Part shown: positions 50,201-60,762 of the stretch, one piece after another
Position numbering within the stretch: the stretch's first letter is position 1
How the letters are laid out: each line of letters begins with the position of its first letter
Translations under genes and position numbers: made by a program
Assembly (NCBI GenBank): GCA_024305405.1
Contig: JAKNDB010000068.1
Span: 1,668,501-1,732,500 of the forward strand
Source: Dirofilaria immitis
Taxonomy: Eukaryota; Nematoda; Chromadorea; Rhabditida; Onchocercidae
Direction of reading: 5' to 3'
DNA: 64,000 bases
Notes under the pieces: generated by a model
Told to the model about the DNA's origin: nothing
Database searches by the model: none
Seen by the model: only the letters and a program-made list of their open reading frames with translations

Positions 50201-52652
50201 TTTTTTTTGGATTCGTACTGCTACTAACTTCGGAATCAAATCTTACAATATCGAAGTAAAAGCAAAAAAGAAAAACAAAGCTTCAGATGAGTGGAAAAGC
50301 AGCACTGCATAAGCTTTTATATAGTAAACCTTACAAGCTTTTAGTTAACTTTAAATTAAAAGGCTCGACTCATCCGAATTCCTAAATGACGATTCTAAAA
50401 TATTAGATTAATTTAAATAAGAAGTTATTCACTAAAATAAGCATTTTTTCGAACATTGATAGAAAAGTCACTTGTATCACTTTTACGCAATTCCGTCACA
50501 ATTTTGAAAAAGTGTTTTATTCTGCACTGAGAAGAAAAGAATTACATTCGCAAAATCTTACAACGACTTCAAGAATGTAAGCTGAAATTAAAGTTATAGC
50601 TTTACTTTTCAATCGAGCCATTTCGACCTGTTGCAATGCCTCATTTGCTATACCTTTCTGAGTTTCCTGTTTCCTTCGATGTAATTCTTCGAGCGCAGCC
50701 TTCTACAATATATTAGACAACTAATTATTATACACTTTATCTAAATTAATTAATCAATACACTTTCAAACTATTTTAAATAATTTAAATTCCTGATAAAC
50801 GAAATTCGGAAGAAAAATAGTGTCTTATCACTCAAACTTATTCTCAAGAAATAGTAAGTGTGTCCAAGTTTATTACCTATTATTTGTTGGGCATTTAATC
50901 AAAGTCATTCTACGATGCACTGGCGCTACGAGATGAGCTCTACAGAATAAAATTTCAAAATCTGTATAAAATGTTCTTATGAATCATCATCAAAACTTGT
51001 TAAATTAATTAATTTGATAAGTTTCGATGAGCATTCAGAAAATTTTACTTTTTCGAAAGAGTTTTTAACAAAATGTGAGTAAAACAGTACCTTCTCATGA
51101 TGAAGCTGTAATGTTTCTAGCAATTTATCATTCATGATTGAGACGGCAACTGCTTTTCCTGTTACAACTCCCAACTTCGATAATTCACTATTCATCTAAA
51201 AAGAATAACACCATGATTCTATAAAAATTATTAGAATTTATTTTGATTTCATGCTATCCTTCTGCATAAAAAATTTTAGTTTTGAATAATTCAAACTTAG
51301 AAATTAGAAATGTCTATCTTCAGAAAGTAGCTAACTTCTTCTACATCATTATCGATTTCTTCAGCAGATAATTTATTGTTTGATTCAGCATTACCATCTT
51401 GCATAACATTTCCACGTCTCGAAGATTCATCGCTAATTTTTTCATTCTCATGCTGTACATCATCTGCTGCATTTTCACGTAAATTCTATAAAATATTTTA
51501 CAGGAAAGAAATACAGTACTTAAAATTGCTAAAATAAATATTACTATCTTTATTCTAAAAGAAATAAAGCTCCAAAGTTTCTCCCTAATTCTGGCATCGA
51601 AATTAAGAAATTCTTAATCATTAACACTTTTAATTCAATCTCTTCAAAGTGAAATTTTAGTATAAATATAATTCGAAACATTTGGACAAGCTTACAACAA
51701 TTTTTTGCATTAGTTGTACGTACTGTTCTTCTTGCGCAGTGAGTGCATCATAGCTTCCAATCATTTTACTCATCAATTCTTTGTTTGGAAACTGTAACAT
51801 CATCATATGAGACGAACAATTGCATTATTGAACGAACAACGTTGATCATTATGCAATCTACTTGTTTACTTCTTTCATACTAGTTATTTTGCAGAATCTT
51901 TTATTTGTCGTTGTAAACTAGAAAAAGAAATGTTCAATCTTCTAAAATACTTGAACGAAGTAACGCATTTGCTTATCAATAGTTCTTCAGTCAATGATAT
52001 GATAATTCAACAATCAATAGCACAGAAAACTTCGTTAAAAAAATTCAAATTCACCTCTCCTTCCTTCGTATTTTCTTTGAGTTCACGTAATGTAGCTAGA
52101 ATACGTTGCTTATTTTCACGGATGCTTTCCAATCTATTCATTATATGCTTCTGATGTGATGGCTGCAATTTTTGTGTCATTTTTTTTTACTTTCTTCACA
52201 TTTTACTATTTCAGAATTTCTATAAAGAACGATTTAAGACAACTCAAATATTGACAGTCAGATATTAGAATGACAATACAAACACTAAAGAAAACAGTTG
52301 GCTTAAGCTTAAGTTTAAATGATTATCAATAAGTAAAATTCAATATAAAAGAATTATTAGAATAAATTCTACACAGAAAAACTAGTAATGTTCAATATAT
52401 GTAGATCATTCATCTAATTTATGTCTAATAATTTTATTAACTTCATAAATTTAATTTTTCTAATAAATCTCTTAAACGGAAATGAATCCTTACCAAATTA
52501 TCCAATTTTATTTCATCATATTTTACGTCTGCAGATGGAATTAAAGACGTTGATGTCGATAGCGGTTGTAATGGCTTATCTTCATTTGTTACTTCAACAT
52601 GCAACTGTTTTTCTGTTGATAACATCGGATCTGTCGAATCTATTTTTTCCAT
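32228..52652 (-). CDS. PCM1: PCM1-like centriolar-satellite / pericentriolar protein, 15 exons over 20 kb
   Basis: Exons on the minus strand: 52494-52652, 52055-52162, 51696-51791, 51336-51485, 51091-51195, 50606-50702, 47410-47600, 46792-46930, 46042-46170, 45445-45637, 43492-43707, 36133-36348, 34007-34159, 33354-33494 and 32228-32556. Phases agree at nearly all joints, giving about 807 residues. It is rich in E, Q, K and R with heptad-like coiled-coil stretches (QKRILATLRELKENT-type, LERLRREAQRRG, ELLEQ-type, RMREIRAQLAK). The last exon ends SEVLYNELAFFQLMYNIDN, which resembles the conserved C terminus of vertebrate PCM1. PCM1 scaffolds centriolar satellites and recruits proteins to centrosomes. 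Vertebrate PCM1 is about 2000 residues, so this is a reduced form. Single-base breaks occur at 33450-33453, 43607-43608, 43680-43684 and probably 46164-46168. Exon chain is firm; the name is less so. Confidence 0.65.
33354..33494 (-). CDS. PCM1: Penultimate exon of the PCM1-like gene, with frameshift
   Basis: Reading begins KFEQAKRHLSSGKAK and continues IEKQQTLEKIRNRTEIIVDE and QQFKKMDTEHSE only if the run at 33450-33453 (A on the coding strand) is one base longer. Otherwise a stop follows within about 20 codons. Phase 1 at its 3' end then fits the last exon exactly (split glycine codon). Confidence 0.75.
34706..34774. repeat. Direct duplication of a GGAGGA-rich 34-bp unit
   Basis: TTAGATGGAGGAGGAGGAGG with AAGAATCTTCG is followed directly by a second near-identical copy. 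It lies in an intron of the PCM1-like gene. Confidence 0.8.
35217..35345. mobile_element. 129-bp foldback (MITE- or SINE-like) element of unusually high GC in an intron
   Basis: Two nested inverted repeats pair the two ends. TGATATTAGGT (35218-35228) pairs with ACCTAGCATCA (35334-35344), and CCAGCCTAAGTGAA (35258-35271) pairs with TTCACTTAACTGG (35314-35326). GC content is visibly higher than in the flanks, which are poly-A/T. The segment TGGTTATAGCGTCCAGCC also resembles a tRNA A-box, so a tRNA-derived SINE or a structured RNA are alternatives. No coding frame is present. Confidence 0.45.
35990..36095. repeat. TA/CA-rich microsatellite in PCM1-like intron
   Basis: An ATATAT run passes into CACACACACACA and ACATACACA units, ending about 40 bases downstream (in gene direction) of exon 36133-36348. 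Confidence 0.9.
37450..37580. repeat. CA/CATA microsatellite in PCM1-like intron
   Basis: CACACA and repeated CATACATA units. Frames through it encode runs of Tyr, Val, Cys and Met and are artefacts. Confidence 0.9.
40143..40284 (-). other. Candidate orphan cysteine-rich exon inside the 7-kb intron
   Basis: A TTTTTAG acceptor precedes a frame reading KYNKCNGVPFGAQLYITDNG then LCGYICQECSN, before dissolving into a hydrophobic low-complexity tail that stops at 40143-40145. Local GC is higher than the surroundings and the cysteine spacing (C, then CGYxCxxC) looks like a small disulfide-rich extracellular module. About 60 bases upstream another short frame, SSKFDTAVPFVC, is also GC-richer. I do not recognise the family. 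It could be a nested gene, a gene fragment or chance. Confidence 0.25.
43492..43707 (-). CDS. PCM1: Exon of the PCM1-like gene with two compensating indels
   Basis: The exon is 216 nt, a multiple of three, bounded by CATTTATAG and CAG|GTATTT. The conserved reading is AMEVVRNSFENDYKKSGSNS, then a DIDGRTDLMRDDD block, PLIGYHHLTTEDSQRLKNIE and a coiled-coil QALEEQRQLLETIASQNHQ. It needs one base fewer in the run 43680-43684 and one more at 43607-43608. Net length is unchanged, so splicing phase is preserved on both sides. Confidence 0.7.
44581..44716. repeat. Tandem repeat, 47-bp unit, three copies
   Basis: TAACTAATATAGTTG, then GCTAAATTTAGGTAATAAAA, starts at 44581, 44628 and 44675 with one substitution among the copies. 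It lies in the intron between the exons at 43492 and 45445. Confidence 0.95.
47601..50605. other. 3-kb intron of the PCM1-like gene
   Basis: No exon was recognised between the split isoleucine codon at 47600 and the donor at 50605. It contains a long CA/TA array (49696-49855) and AT-rich filler. Confidence 0.5.
49696..49855. repeat. CA/TA/GCAT compound microsatellite in PCM1-like intron
   Basis: CACACG/CACATACACA units pass into TATATA and then GCATGCATGCAT. It is the third long CA-type array in introns of this gene. Confidence 0.9.
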
Positions 52653-53650
52653 ATTTTCCAAACAGAAAATAATATTATTCTTCAGTGAATAATCGTATCG
52701 ATTGATATTTTTCCTGCCTTCTTCCTGCTCATATTTATGGTATGAAATGATGTAAAATCAATCAACACATAATCAAACATTTTCTTACAAAAAAAAAAAA
52801 GAAAAAAATCAAAGGATGCAAAACAATCAATATATCTGAAAAAGATCAGACAAATTTCAGTTACAATAAGTCTTCGTTTTCAGACTACCAAAAAGTTAAA
52901 CTTCTCAATTTGGCTATATTCATAGAATGAATGATAATTGCTAAATCAGAAACGATTACTAACAATAAAACTGATAGAAAGTTTTCCCTATCAAACAATT
53001 TTCGAGTGTGTATGACAAAGTTAGAGGCAATAAAGTTGAAAAAAAGTTCTTCAAAACTTCAAACATTAATTCAAGACGCATAAAATCAATTAATCAATAA
53101 TTACATATATTGAAAATTCAATAAATTCTAATCAATTTATCACAAAATACACATTCGATATCAAAACCAAAAATAATAAATTATCACTTATCTAAGAATT
53201 ATTATGCTTGGCGCTAATAGCTAAATTAATCTAAATTGAATTGTTGTTTTATCAAACAAAAGTACCAATTAAACAATCCAAGCATCGCTAAAAACTTTCT
53301 AATAATATGCAAGCACTTTACTACCATCAAACAGTTTGTCGTAATCTCCAACAAATGGCAGTCGGCCCAACCATTAAACACCGGCCGTGTTTCTGTGCAC
53401 TGCTTTATCTCACACTTATGTTCGTTTCATTATTGAAATTGTTTGAGATTATTTAAGGGTTTTTATCTTTTTCAGATATTCGATTATCATTTCGAAGTTT
53501 ATTCTTGCTACAACTTAGTCCAGATAAGGTGAAGATCAAAGAATGGAATAAGCCTATTTCCTTTGCCTTAGATATAGAATAATTTACGAAGTACTAAGCT
53601 AACCGGATTAATTCGATTAGAAATATATATATTTGAATAAAAGAATATTT

Positions 53651-53806
53651 TATGATGTACAATTCAGGATGATCCTATTTTATTCATTTCCTGATGTACA
53701 ATTTGGGATATCCTATTTTATTCATTTCCTGATGTACAATTTGGGATATCCTATTTTATTCATTTCCTGATGTACAGTTTGGGATGATCCTATTTTACTT
53801 ATTTCC
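53651..53806. repeat. Tandem repeat, 38-bp unit, four copies
   Basis: GATGTACAATTTGGGATATC with CTATTTTATTCATTTCCT recurs with GATGTAC at 53654, 53693, 53731 and 53769. The outer copies read GGATGATCC where the inner ones read GGATATCC. Confidence 0.95.
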
Positions 53807-54809
53807 TTTTTTTTACCTGTATTTTACCTGTTTTTCTGCTACTCCAACTCATCGAAGCCTTCTTTCAATTATTCATTGTCTTTGTCTCGTCTTTCTTCCT
53901 CTCTCAATCATTCATTATTTCGCATCTCAAAAGTCATTTCCGTAGTATGTAAATTTTAAATTATCTTAATCTGTTTGTTTATATTTTCCTTTATATCTTT
54001 CATTATTTGTTATTTTGCATATCTTATAATTTCTAATAAATACATTCTTTCTTATCAATTATCATATCATATCATCATGATGGGATTACTATATGAATCA
54101 AACTAGCCATTAAAAACGTATAAAGTAATGAAATATTGAAAAGAAAATTGAATTAGCTAGAAAAGAAAAAATACATAAAAATACGAAGCAAAACAGATGA
54201 ATATTAAAATAAACAAAAATATTTTATCTTACAAAAGATCAGTAAATTGTCAATTATCAAATTTTTGCATTTAATTACCCACTATCCTTATCTTAACTAA
54301 ATAATTATTCATAGGTAAATGAATAAAAATGCGTAATATATAAGCGAATTATAAAATTAATATATTAACAAATTGCGAATATTTCAATTTCTCTCATATC
54401 TTCATTTCCTTATTTAATTTAATTTCTATCAACATCTTGCAAAACAATAATCTAACTTTGAACTAGACAATAATAGCGAAAAGAATTGAAAATTTTATGA
54501 AAACATTGATAATACATTGATAGGGAAAATAGTTATTGAGAAGATTAGTGAAGCAAAGCTATAATTCTATAATATAACTGATATATATGATAGCATTTAT
54601 CAATAATATTTGTAAATATGATGGATGCATTACTGTCTAAATTTTTCATAATGCATAATAAATTGTTGATCATGCGTTTGATATGATAGTTTTGCTTAAT
54701 AATGAAAAGTTTGCATCGTAACAACCTTTTTTTTTTTTTTTTTTAATGTATATTGCTAACTTCTTTTTCTCATTTTCCCATATGTAACGAAAGTTATTTC
54801 GAAACATTT

Positions 54810-54810
<1 letters not shown>

Positions 54811-54869
<59 letters not shown>
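54811..54869. repeat. (TGA)n microsatellite, about 20 perfect units
   Basis: An uninterrupted triplet array, followed by the palindromic GCATATGCATAT. The perfect array suggests high polymorphism. Confidence 0.95.
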
Positions 54870-56152
54870 CATATGCATATCTGAATTCTAACAAGAATTG
54901 CTAAGATAGATCATCCATTGTTATGATTAATATTCAGTCAATGCATATTTCTTTCACAGCGATTGTTCAATACGTGTCAATATTTGAATTTTAATCAGAT
55001 TTCACTAATGAGTATTCAAATTCACGATATTACTGGTTTTACTACAATTTCATGATGATCAATGTATCTTTTGAATACTTCCCTATTCATTTTTCTAAAC
55101 TGTTTTCGTGATCAAGATAAATCTTAATGTCGTTGACTAGTAGATATACGGAGAATGTATAGCATGTTAATTATGGAAAATATAATGATATATGATTGCA
55201 TGAGTGAAACATTTGCGAGGAAGTAGATTTTAAATATATACTTAAGAAAAAAATGTTTATTAAAAACGAGAATTTTAATAATTTCTGATATCATAATTTT
55301 GGATAGATAATTCATTTAGTATCAAATCTGTATCATTTATGTCTAATAATAAATATTATATTACATTGTAAATTATTGATCTTACAAATAATTCATTCTA
55401 AAATAAAAGAAAACTTTCTTCTACTTTTATCCCTTATTTTACTTCATTACTTCTTTCTTGAAATTAATTTACTAAATCAATCAGGAAGATATCTTTTAAA
55501 CATCATCAATAAGTTTGGAGCATCATCATAATTGTAACTGTCTATGCAATATCATTTCATGCTTGTCGTGAAAGATTGGTTTATGTAATGTTATTGAATA
55601 ATAGAAAACTTGAATAGAAATCTGTTGTATGGCGAAATTTTACTATGACATTTTATTCGTCGTTATTACGATGCACGAATTCATTAACGAATATCGATAA
55701 TGCAATCGATAGCTGGAATTTCCCATTTAATTGAATGAAAAGTTATCAGAAGTTTATTAATGTTAGAGTTATAGAGTTGAATTTAGTAGCGCGATAATAC
55801 ATATTAATTTATTTTATTATGCAAAAGGATTAGAGTTCCATAATTTTAGCTGATCAAAAATCGTACAGTTTATCGAAATGCATAAAAATAGCTTTCATCA
55901 TCAGTAACGTAGTAGTTGGATAACACTTTCATTCATATATTAGTGGAATATATATTTGATTGGAATTTGAAAACTATAGAAAACTAAAAAAATCGCTGAT
56001 GATAAACTACCGATAAATAAATATGATGACGAATAGTGTGCCATCCTAATAAACTAAAATAACCTATGAAAATTAGGATGATAAAATAGATTTTGATGCT
56101 TTATCCGATTATCATTCAAAATTTTCCATTCAATTTTATCATTCGGTTAAGA

Positions 56153-57393
56153 TGTTTTACCAGGAAATAACGGGTAATGTATAAGCGACAAAAGAATGCA
56201 AACATAATTAAGCTATCACAAAGTAATAATTTCATAATAACGGTGTCGAAATTATTTTCGTCATCTATATTGCTGTAGCAGAGATATCAATCTGCTATCG
56301 ATATGGTCAAACCCTTCACTATTTCAGTAGAATTTCTATGTTTTCTTCTTTTATGTACCTTCATGCAATACTTCTGAATGAAGTTCTTGCCATGTTTATT
56401 GCAATTGAATTGTTATTCACCAGTGTGTATTCGTTCGTGTTCTTTCAGATAATTGAACTTCAAGAATCTTTTCCCAGAATACTTACATTCGAATCGGTCA
56501 CCCATGTTTGTCCGCATATGTCGTTGCAAATTCCTTAAATAGCTGAATTCTTTGCTACATTCTCCACATGCGAATGACTGTCCATTTGCATGTGTTTATG
56601 CATAGCACTTGACCATTTGAATCCTTTGCACATTTTTCACATCGGTATGATAGTTCTTCACTAGGCGCCAGTATGTGTAGTAGTAATTTGCGAACTTTTT
56701 AAATGCTTTATTGCACTGATTGCATTTGAATGGCCTTTCTCTTGTATATATTCTCATATGAATTTTCAATTCCCTGGAATCTGAATATCTTGTCACAAAC
56801 GTTGCATTCATGTCATTTTTCTTTTGCTTTTCTAACCAGTTGATCGATTATTTTTATTTGCTTTGATAGATAGTCTTATTTGACATCTAAAATAATCCAA
56901 ATCTATTTATATTATAATTCAAATAACTTTAATAATTATGTTTTTCAGAATATTATTGTCGAATCAAGAGAATTCTACAGATATTATTATGAAATCTTCG
57001 ACTCTTAGCTCTTCATCGATGTTTAGTTGCTGTACTTTAATAGTTCGGCGATAAGAAATTCAAAGAATTACAAAATAATATTTTGAATAAACATCAGTTT
57101 TGCCATTTTATCCGTTTATTTGGTAACATAGATAGTCAGCAAGAGTGACCGTTAATATCTCAAAATGATTCAAGAATTCAATAATTAACTTCTGGTACTG
57201 AACATTTGTTTTTGCTATGATTGCGAAATACCGATTGTTTCGAAAATGACGGAAAATTAAATGAATCAAAAGCTCACCACCGTTCTTTATAAATTTTTGA
57301 ATAATTCGATATTAAAAGCAACTATTAACTTACTGTCACTTGTGCAACGTATGATGCTAACACGGTGATTGCAAAATAATACGACAATCTCAT
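56153..57393 (-). pseudogene. Decayed C2H2 zinc-finger gene with signal-peptide leader exon
   Basis: Leader exon at 57334-57393 (minus): MRLSYYFAITVLASYVAQVT then a GTAAGT donor. The finger region, about 56340-56830, is scrambled. ECNVCDKIFRF and SRELKIHMRIYTRERPFKCN lie in different frames. Then come a distorted finger (CNQCNKAFKK), a CEKCAK...HKHMQ remnant in another frame, an intact finger (ACGECSKEFSYLRNLQRHMR), then CKYSGKRF with a cysteine lost, HTGE followed by a stop, and a terminal CNKHGKNF...HKRRKH finger after the stop. An intermediate acidic stretch (IKVQQLNIDEELRVEDF, about 56980-57050) may be a linker exon. Several independent frameshifts, a stop and lost zinc ligands indicate real decay rather than sequencing error. 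It is a paralogue of 60763-62262. Confidence 0.75.
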
Positions 57394-57831
57394 ACTGATT
57401 CGTGAACAGCTTCACTGGCAACTGTTAGCGCTTTTGATGACAGAATCTGACGTGAAATCCTACAAAATATTTTTAAAAGTTATTTTAAAATTGTATCAAA
57501 TGAAATTATTATAAAACAATCAGCAGCAGATTGAAGTAAGAATTACTTCACTGACGGTGAAAACTATTTTTGTGGATTTCAATAAGCTGTATGATCTTTA
57601 ATCAGCTAAAATCATAGAACTCTAAAACTTTTGCATTATAAAATAAATTAATTTTTCTCCTCTTTTGTAGCTTTTTTTTTTTCGAAAAATCATACTTTTG
57701 CACATACGATAAATAATTATAAATTCCTATGTAATATCAATTAATGCTATTGAATAATTCAGAAATATCTAAAAAAAAAAGTTGCAAATCTTTTTCTTGA
57801 AGATATTTCATTCGTTTATTTATTATAATTG

Positions 57832-57899
57832 TGCAAAGTATAAGCAGCACCATAGGCTTGCAATGCCCAACATTCCATTTCACCCAGGATGCTGGCCAC
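57832..57899 (-). pseudogene. rpoB: Wolbachia/Rickettsiales rpoB fragment (nuclear transfer relic)
   Basis: On the minus strand 68 bases encode GEMECWALQAYGAAYTL, a highly conserved block near the C terminus of the bacterial RNA polymerase beta subunit, with the E-C-W and Q variants I associate with Rickettsiales. Upstream, TGGCCAGC followed by CCTGGGTGAA preserves the preceding GGQRFGE codons with substitutions and one extra base, then similarity ends. Downstream it stops abruptly after ACTTTGCA. The piece is far too short and broken to be functional. It marks lateral transfer from an endosymbiont into the nuclear genome, as is common in filarial nematodes. Confidence 0.8.
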
Positions 57900-58423
57900 T
57901 GAAATGGGATTAGTTTATTTGCTACTAAAATGTTAAAAATAGCACAAAAATGAATGTGAAGAGCTACATCTTATGTAGAAAATATTTCTTTTATTTAAAA
58001 AATTTAAACAATAAACGTTGGATCTACTAATTATGTCGCAATGTCATGATGATTATATAGCCTTTGATAAAATTAATAAATTCATCTTATTCAAATTTTT
58101 ATTGGAGAATGATTGTAAAAAAAAATGTCATGATTTAAATTATATTTTGTCAATCCAACACATTATTTATCGCCTAAATCATTTGGAATTTGGCTTCTCG
58201 TGTTTTTCTCCTTCTAATCCACAAATGCAAAAGGTTTCACTTTTTACCATTCTCCCTGGTGGAGAAACGAGTTTATCTATACAAATTCTCTTTTGGCCAG
58301 AAAAATAATGATTAAAAAAAATTCAAAGAGCAGAGAAGATAAGAAGCATAACTTCAAAATTTTTGCAATAATTTTGAACAAAAAAGAAGAACTTCGGACT
58401 GCTATGAAACTTTATTTTGTCAT
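57900..58423. other. Spacer between zinc-finger remnants
   Basis: A plus-strand frame of 96 codons (58018-58308) ends in a less AT-rich stretch encoding MQKVSLFTILPGGETSLSIQ, but I recognise no family and see no exon boundaries that would make it convincing. Otherwise AT-rich. Confidence 0.4.
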
Positions 58424-58725
58424 ATGTTTTACCGGGAAATAACGGGTAATGTATAAGCGACAAAAGAATGCAAACATAGTTAACCTATCAGAGAGTAATA
58501 ATTTCATAACCACGATGTGGAAATTATTTCCGTCATCGATATAGTTGTGGCAAAGATATCATCTGCTGTCGATGTAGTCAAACTCTTCACTATTCCAGTA
58601 GAATCTTTATGTTTTCTGCTTTTATGTGCCGACATGCAATTATTCTGAATGAAACTCTCGCCACGTTTATCGCAAATAAATGGTTGGTTGTTCACCAGTG
58701 TGTATTCTTTCGTGGTCTTTCAGAG
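58424..58725 (-). pseudogene. 3' fragment of a C2H2 zinc-finger gene (segmental duplicate of 56153-56449)
   Basis: A 300-bp duplicate of the 3' end of the decayed gene, from TGTTTTACCGGGAAATAACG to the HTGE-linker region. The remaining finger reads PFICDKRGESF...HKSRKH (second cysteine replaced by R) and continues KDSTGIVKSLTTSTADD. Similarity ends abruptly at about 58725 in the linker before the finger, so upstream fingers are absent. A possible leader or linker exon for this copy (MSLLKQQLTEPLETNEQTVC, about 59653-59749 minus) is uncertain. Confidence 0.7.
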
Positions 58726-60762
58726 AATGTCCGCATTTTGAAATAATGATTTCACTTCAATGATTTTACTTTTTTTTATCATAATAAATTATCACACAAC
58801 AGAATCATTGTGCAACAACACTTTGTGTTCGAAAACCATTTGTGACATAGAAGAACATTAGCAAAAAGAAAATGATAATGTCCACATTTTGAAATAATGA
58901 TTTTATTATTTTTATCATCGAAAACGAAAATCTGTAAATTTCATAAAGTTTTTGATATAAATCTTATCATTAATCATTTCAATCTATTATCATCGGATTT
59001 CAATAAAAATATTATCAGCAATCATCAATCATTTCACTCCAGAATAGCACTACCAGCGTACTAATTATTATCGAATAAAAATTTTTTTCACTATTTACTT
59101 TGCAGCGAATTTTAGTAAAAATTCTTATCACTAATCACATCACTCTTAAAATAGCACCAGCCTTACTTATTATCATCGGATTTTATCATTTCGATCAAAT
59201 TTAGCACCAATAATACCCGGAAAAGATAACTAGAACGTCATTCATCATCTGATGATATGACTGATTCGTTAACATTGCTTTGTTTTCGAAGCAAACGTTT
59301 TCCTCAAACATTAATTAAATAAGTTCATTTCATCCTTAATATTTTAAACTCTGACATTCGTTTAGTAACTCTATAAATTCAACCATAGTTGAGGAAGTCT
59401 AAGGTATAGACTTTTTATTATCTTTCACTAACGGAACTAAGTAATAACCTGCTAGCTTAAATAATCTAATTCAATAAAAAATAAACACCATTTTGAAGTT
59501 AGAATTAATACCTGAAAGTAGATATAAGTATTCGAGCATGGTTTTTTCCCTGAATCATAAGTTATCCCTTTTCGCTTATGATTTGTCGCATTCTAAAAAT
59601 GCTTTCTAGTTGCAACTTTTTCAAAACAAGAATGATGAAACCTAAGCATACTTGCTATACTAGTGATTGAACTATAGGAAATATCTGAGCAGACTGTCTG
59701 TTCGTTTGTTTCCAATGGTTCGGTAAGTTGCTGTTTCAATAACGACATTATCGATGAAAGCAGACTGCGATTCCGAGAAGGGTCATTTTATAAAATGATG
59801 AAGCTGATCCTTAAAATTGGAAACTAGCTGGCAAAAAGTTATATTTGTAAGTAGTAAAAATATTTCAGCATTTCAGACCTGTTTTACTGAAGCATAATTT
59901 TCTTTATCATAACTTCAAAGTTGGCAAAAATTCCGAGAAATATTATTGCTTCGGTGTTAAATGAGTTGAGTAACACAATTCTAGCAAAATACACTAAAAA
60001 GTAGTGACAAAAAATAAAATGATAATATCAGGAAATAAATTATAACAAAATTTTATGTCTCCGACATCAAATATGCAGAAGCAAAAATATAGGAAGAGAA
60101 AAGCTAAAGTCGATGTTGAAATTAAATACAATATGTGATAATATTGCTCGGGTAAATGTATTCACAACTGCCTTGAATAGCCATCAAATTGAACTTGAAT
60201 TATAGCCTAAATTTGAAAGAGAGATTCAATTAATATTAATTCCTGAATATACATTCAAAATATGAATTTTTCATGCATCCATTTTTAATATTGCATTATA
60301 TTTTCATAAACATTATTTATCCCATTCATTAAACTATTAATTTATAACAAGTTTGGTTCTGCTGTTGGATTGAATTCTACTCTTTTTTTTTGTTTTAGCT
60401 TCCTGGTATCATGATTCGTGTACCACATAAACAAGTTATACATATCAGCTCAACAGCAGAAAAGTTATGTTCGACAACTTAAAGTTTCACAATAACAAAA
60501 AAATTGGAGTAGAGCAAAACTTGTAGATATCTCAAAAACGTTTTCGAATTATAAATAGAAATTATAATGATCGTAGTAGATGTTATTTTAAAAAATTTAA
60601 TATTATGAATTGCGCATGAAAATTTAAGTAATAAAATATGAAAATCTAATTGGAACAGAAAATCTTATCTTCAATTTTCATTACAGTCAATTAAGTAATA
60701 ATAAAGATAACATAAAAGGTAAAATAATGATCACAGTTGTACATACGAAATTATTTTCGCTA
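58726..60762. other. Region between zinc-finger fragment and intact zinc-finger gene
   Basis: No gene was established. It contains a 30-bp direct duplication (TGTCC[GA]CATTTTGAAATAAT at 58729 and 58879) and a 48-codon minus-strand frame starting at 59749 (MSLLKQQLTEPLE...) with a possible donor after SITSIA. Otherwise AT-rich without recognised signal. Confidence 0.4.

Larger units (their letters stand above)
52653..56152. other. 3.5-kb intergenic region, including the PCM1-like promoter side
   Basis: No gene was recognised on either strand. A GC-richer patch at about 53345-53410 (GGCAGTCGGCCCAACC, ACCGGCCGTG) stands out about 700 bases upstream of the PCM1-like start and could be a promoter or 5' UTR segment. 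Two tandem arrays (53651-53806, 54811-54869) are listed separately. Confidence 0.45.

Noticed and set aside
54811..54880. Possible CRISPR-like periodicity
   Set aside because: It is a simple TGA triplet array with no spacers, in a eukaryotic context.
60395..60482. Plus-strand exon-like stretch after TTTTAG reading LPGIMIRVPHKQVIHISS
   Set aside because: It has an acceptor-like site and a stop but no partner exon, donor or family. Too short to support.
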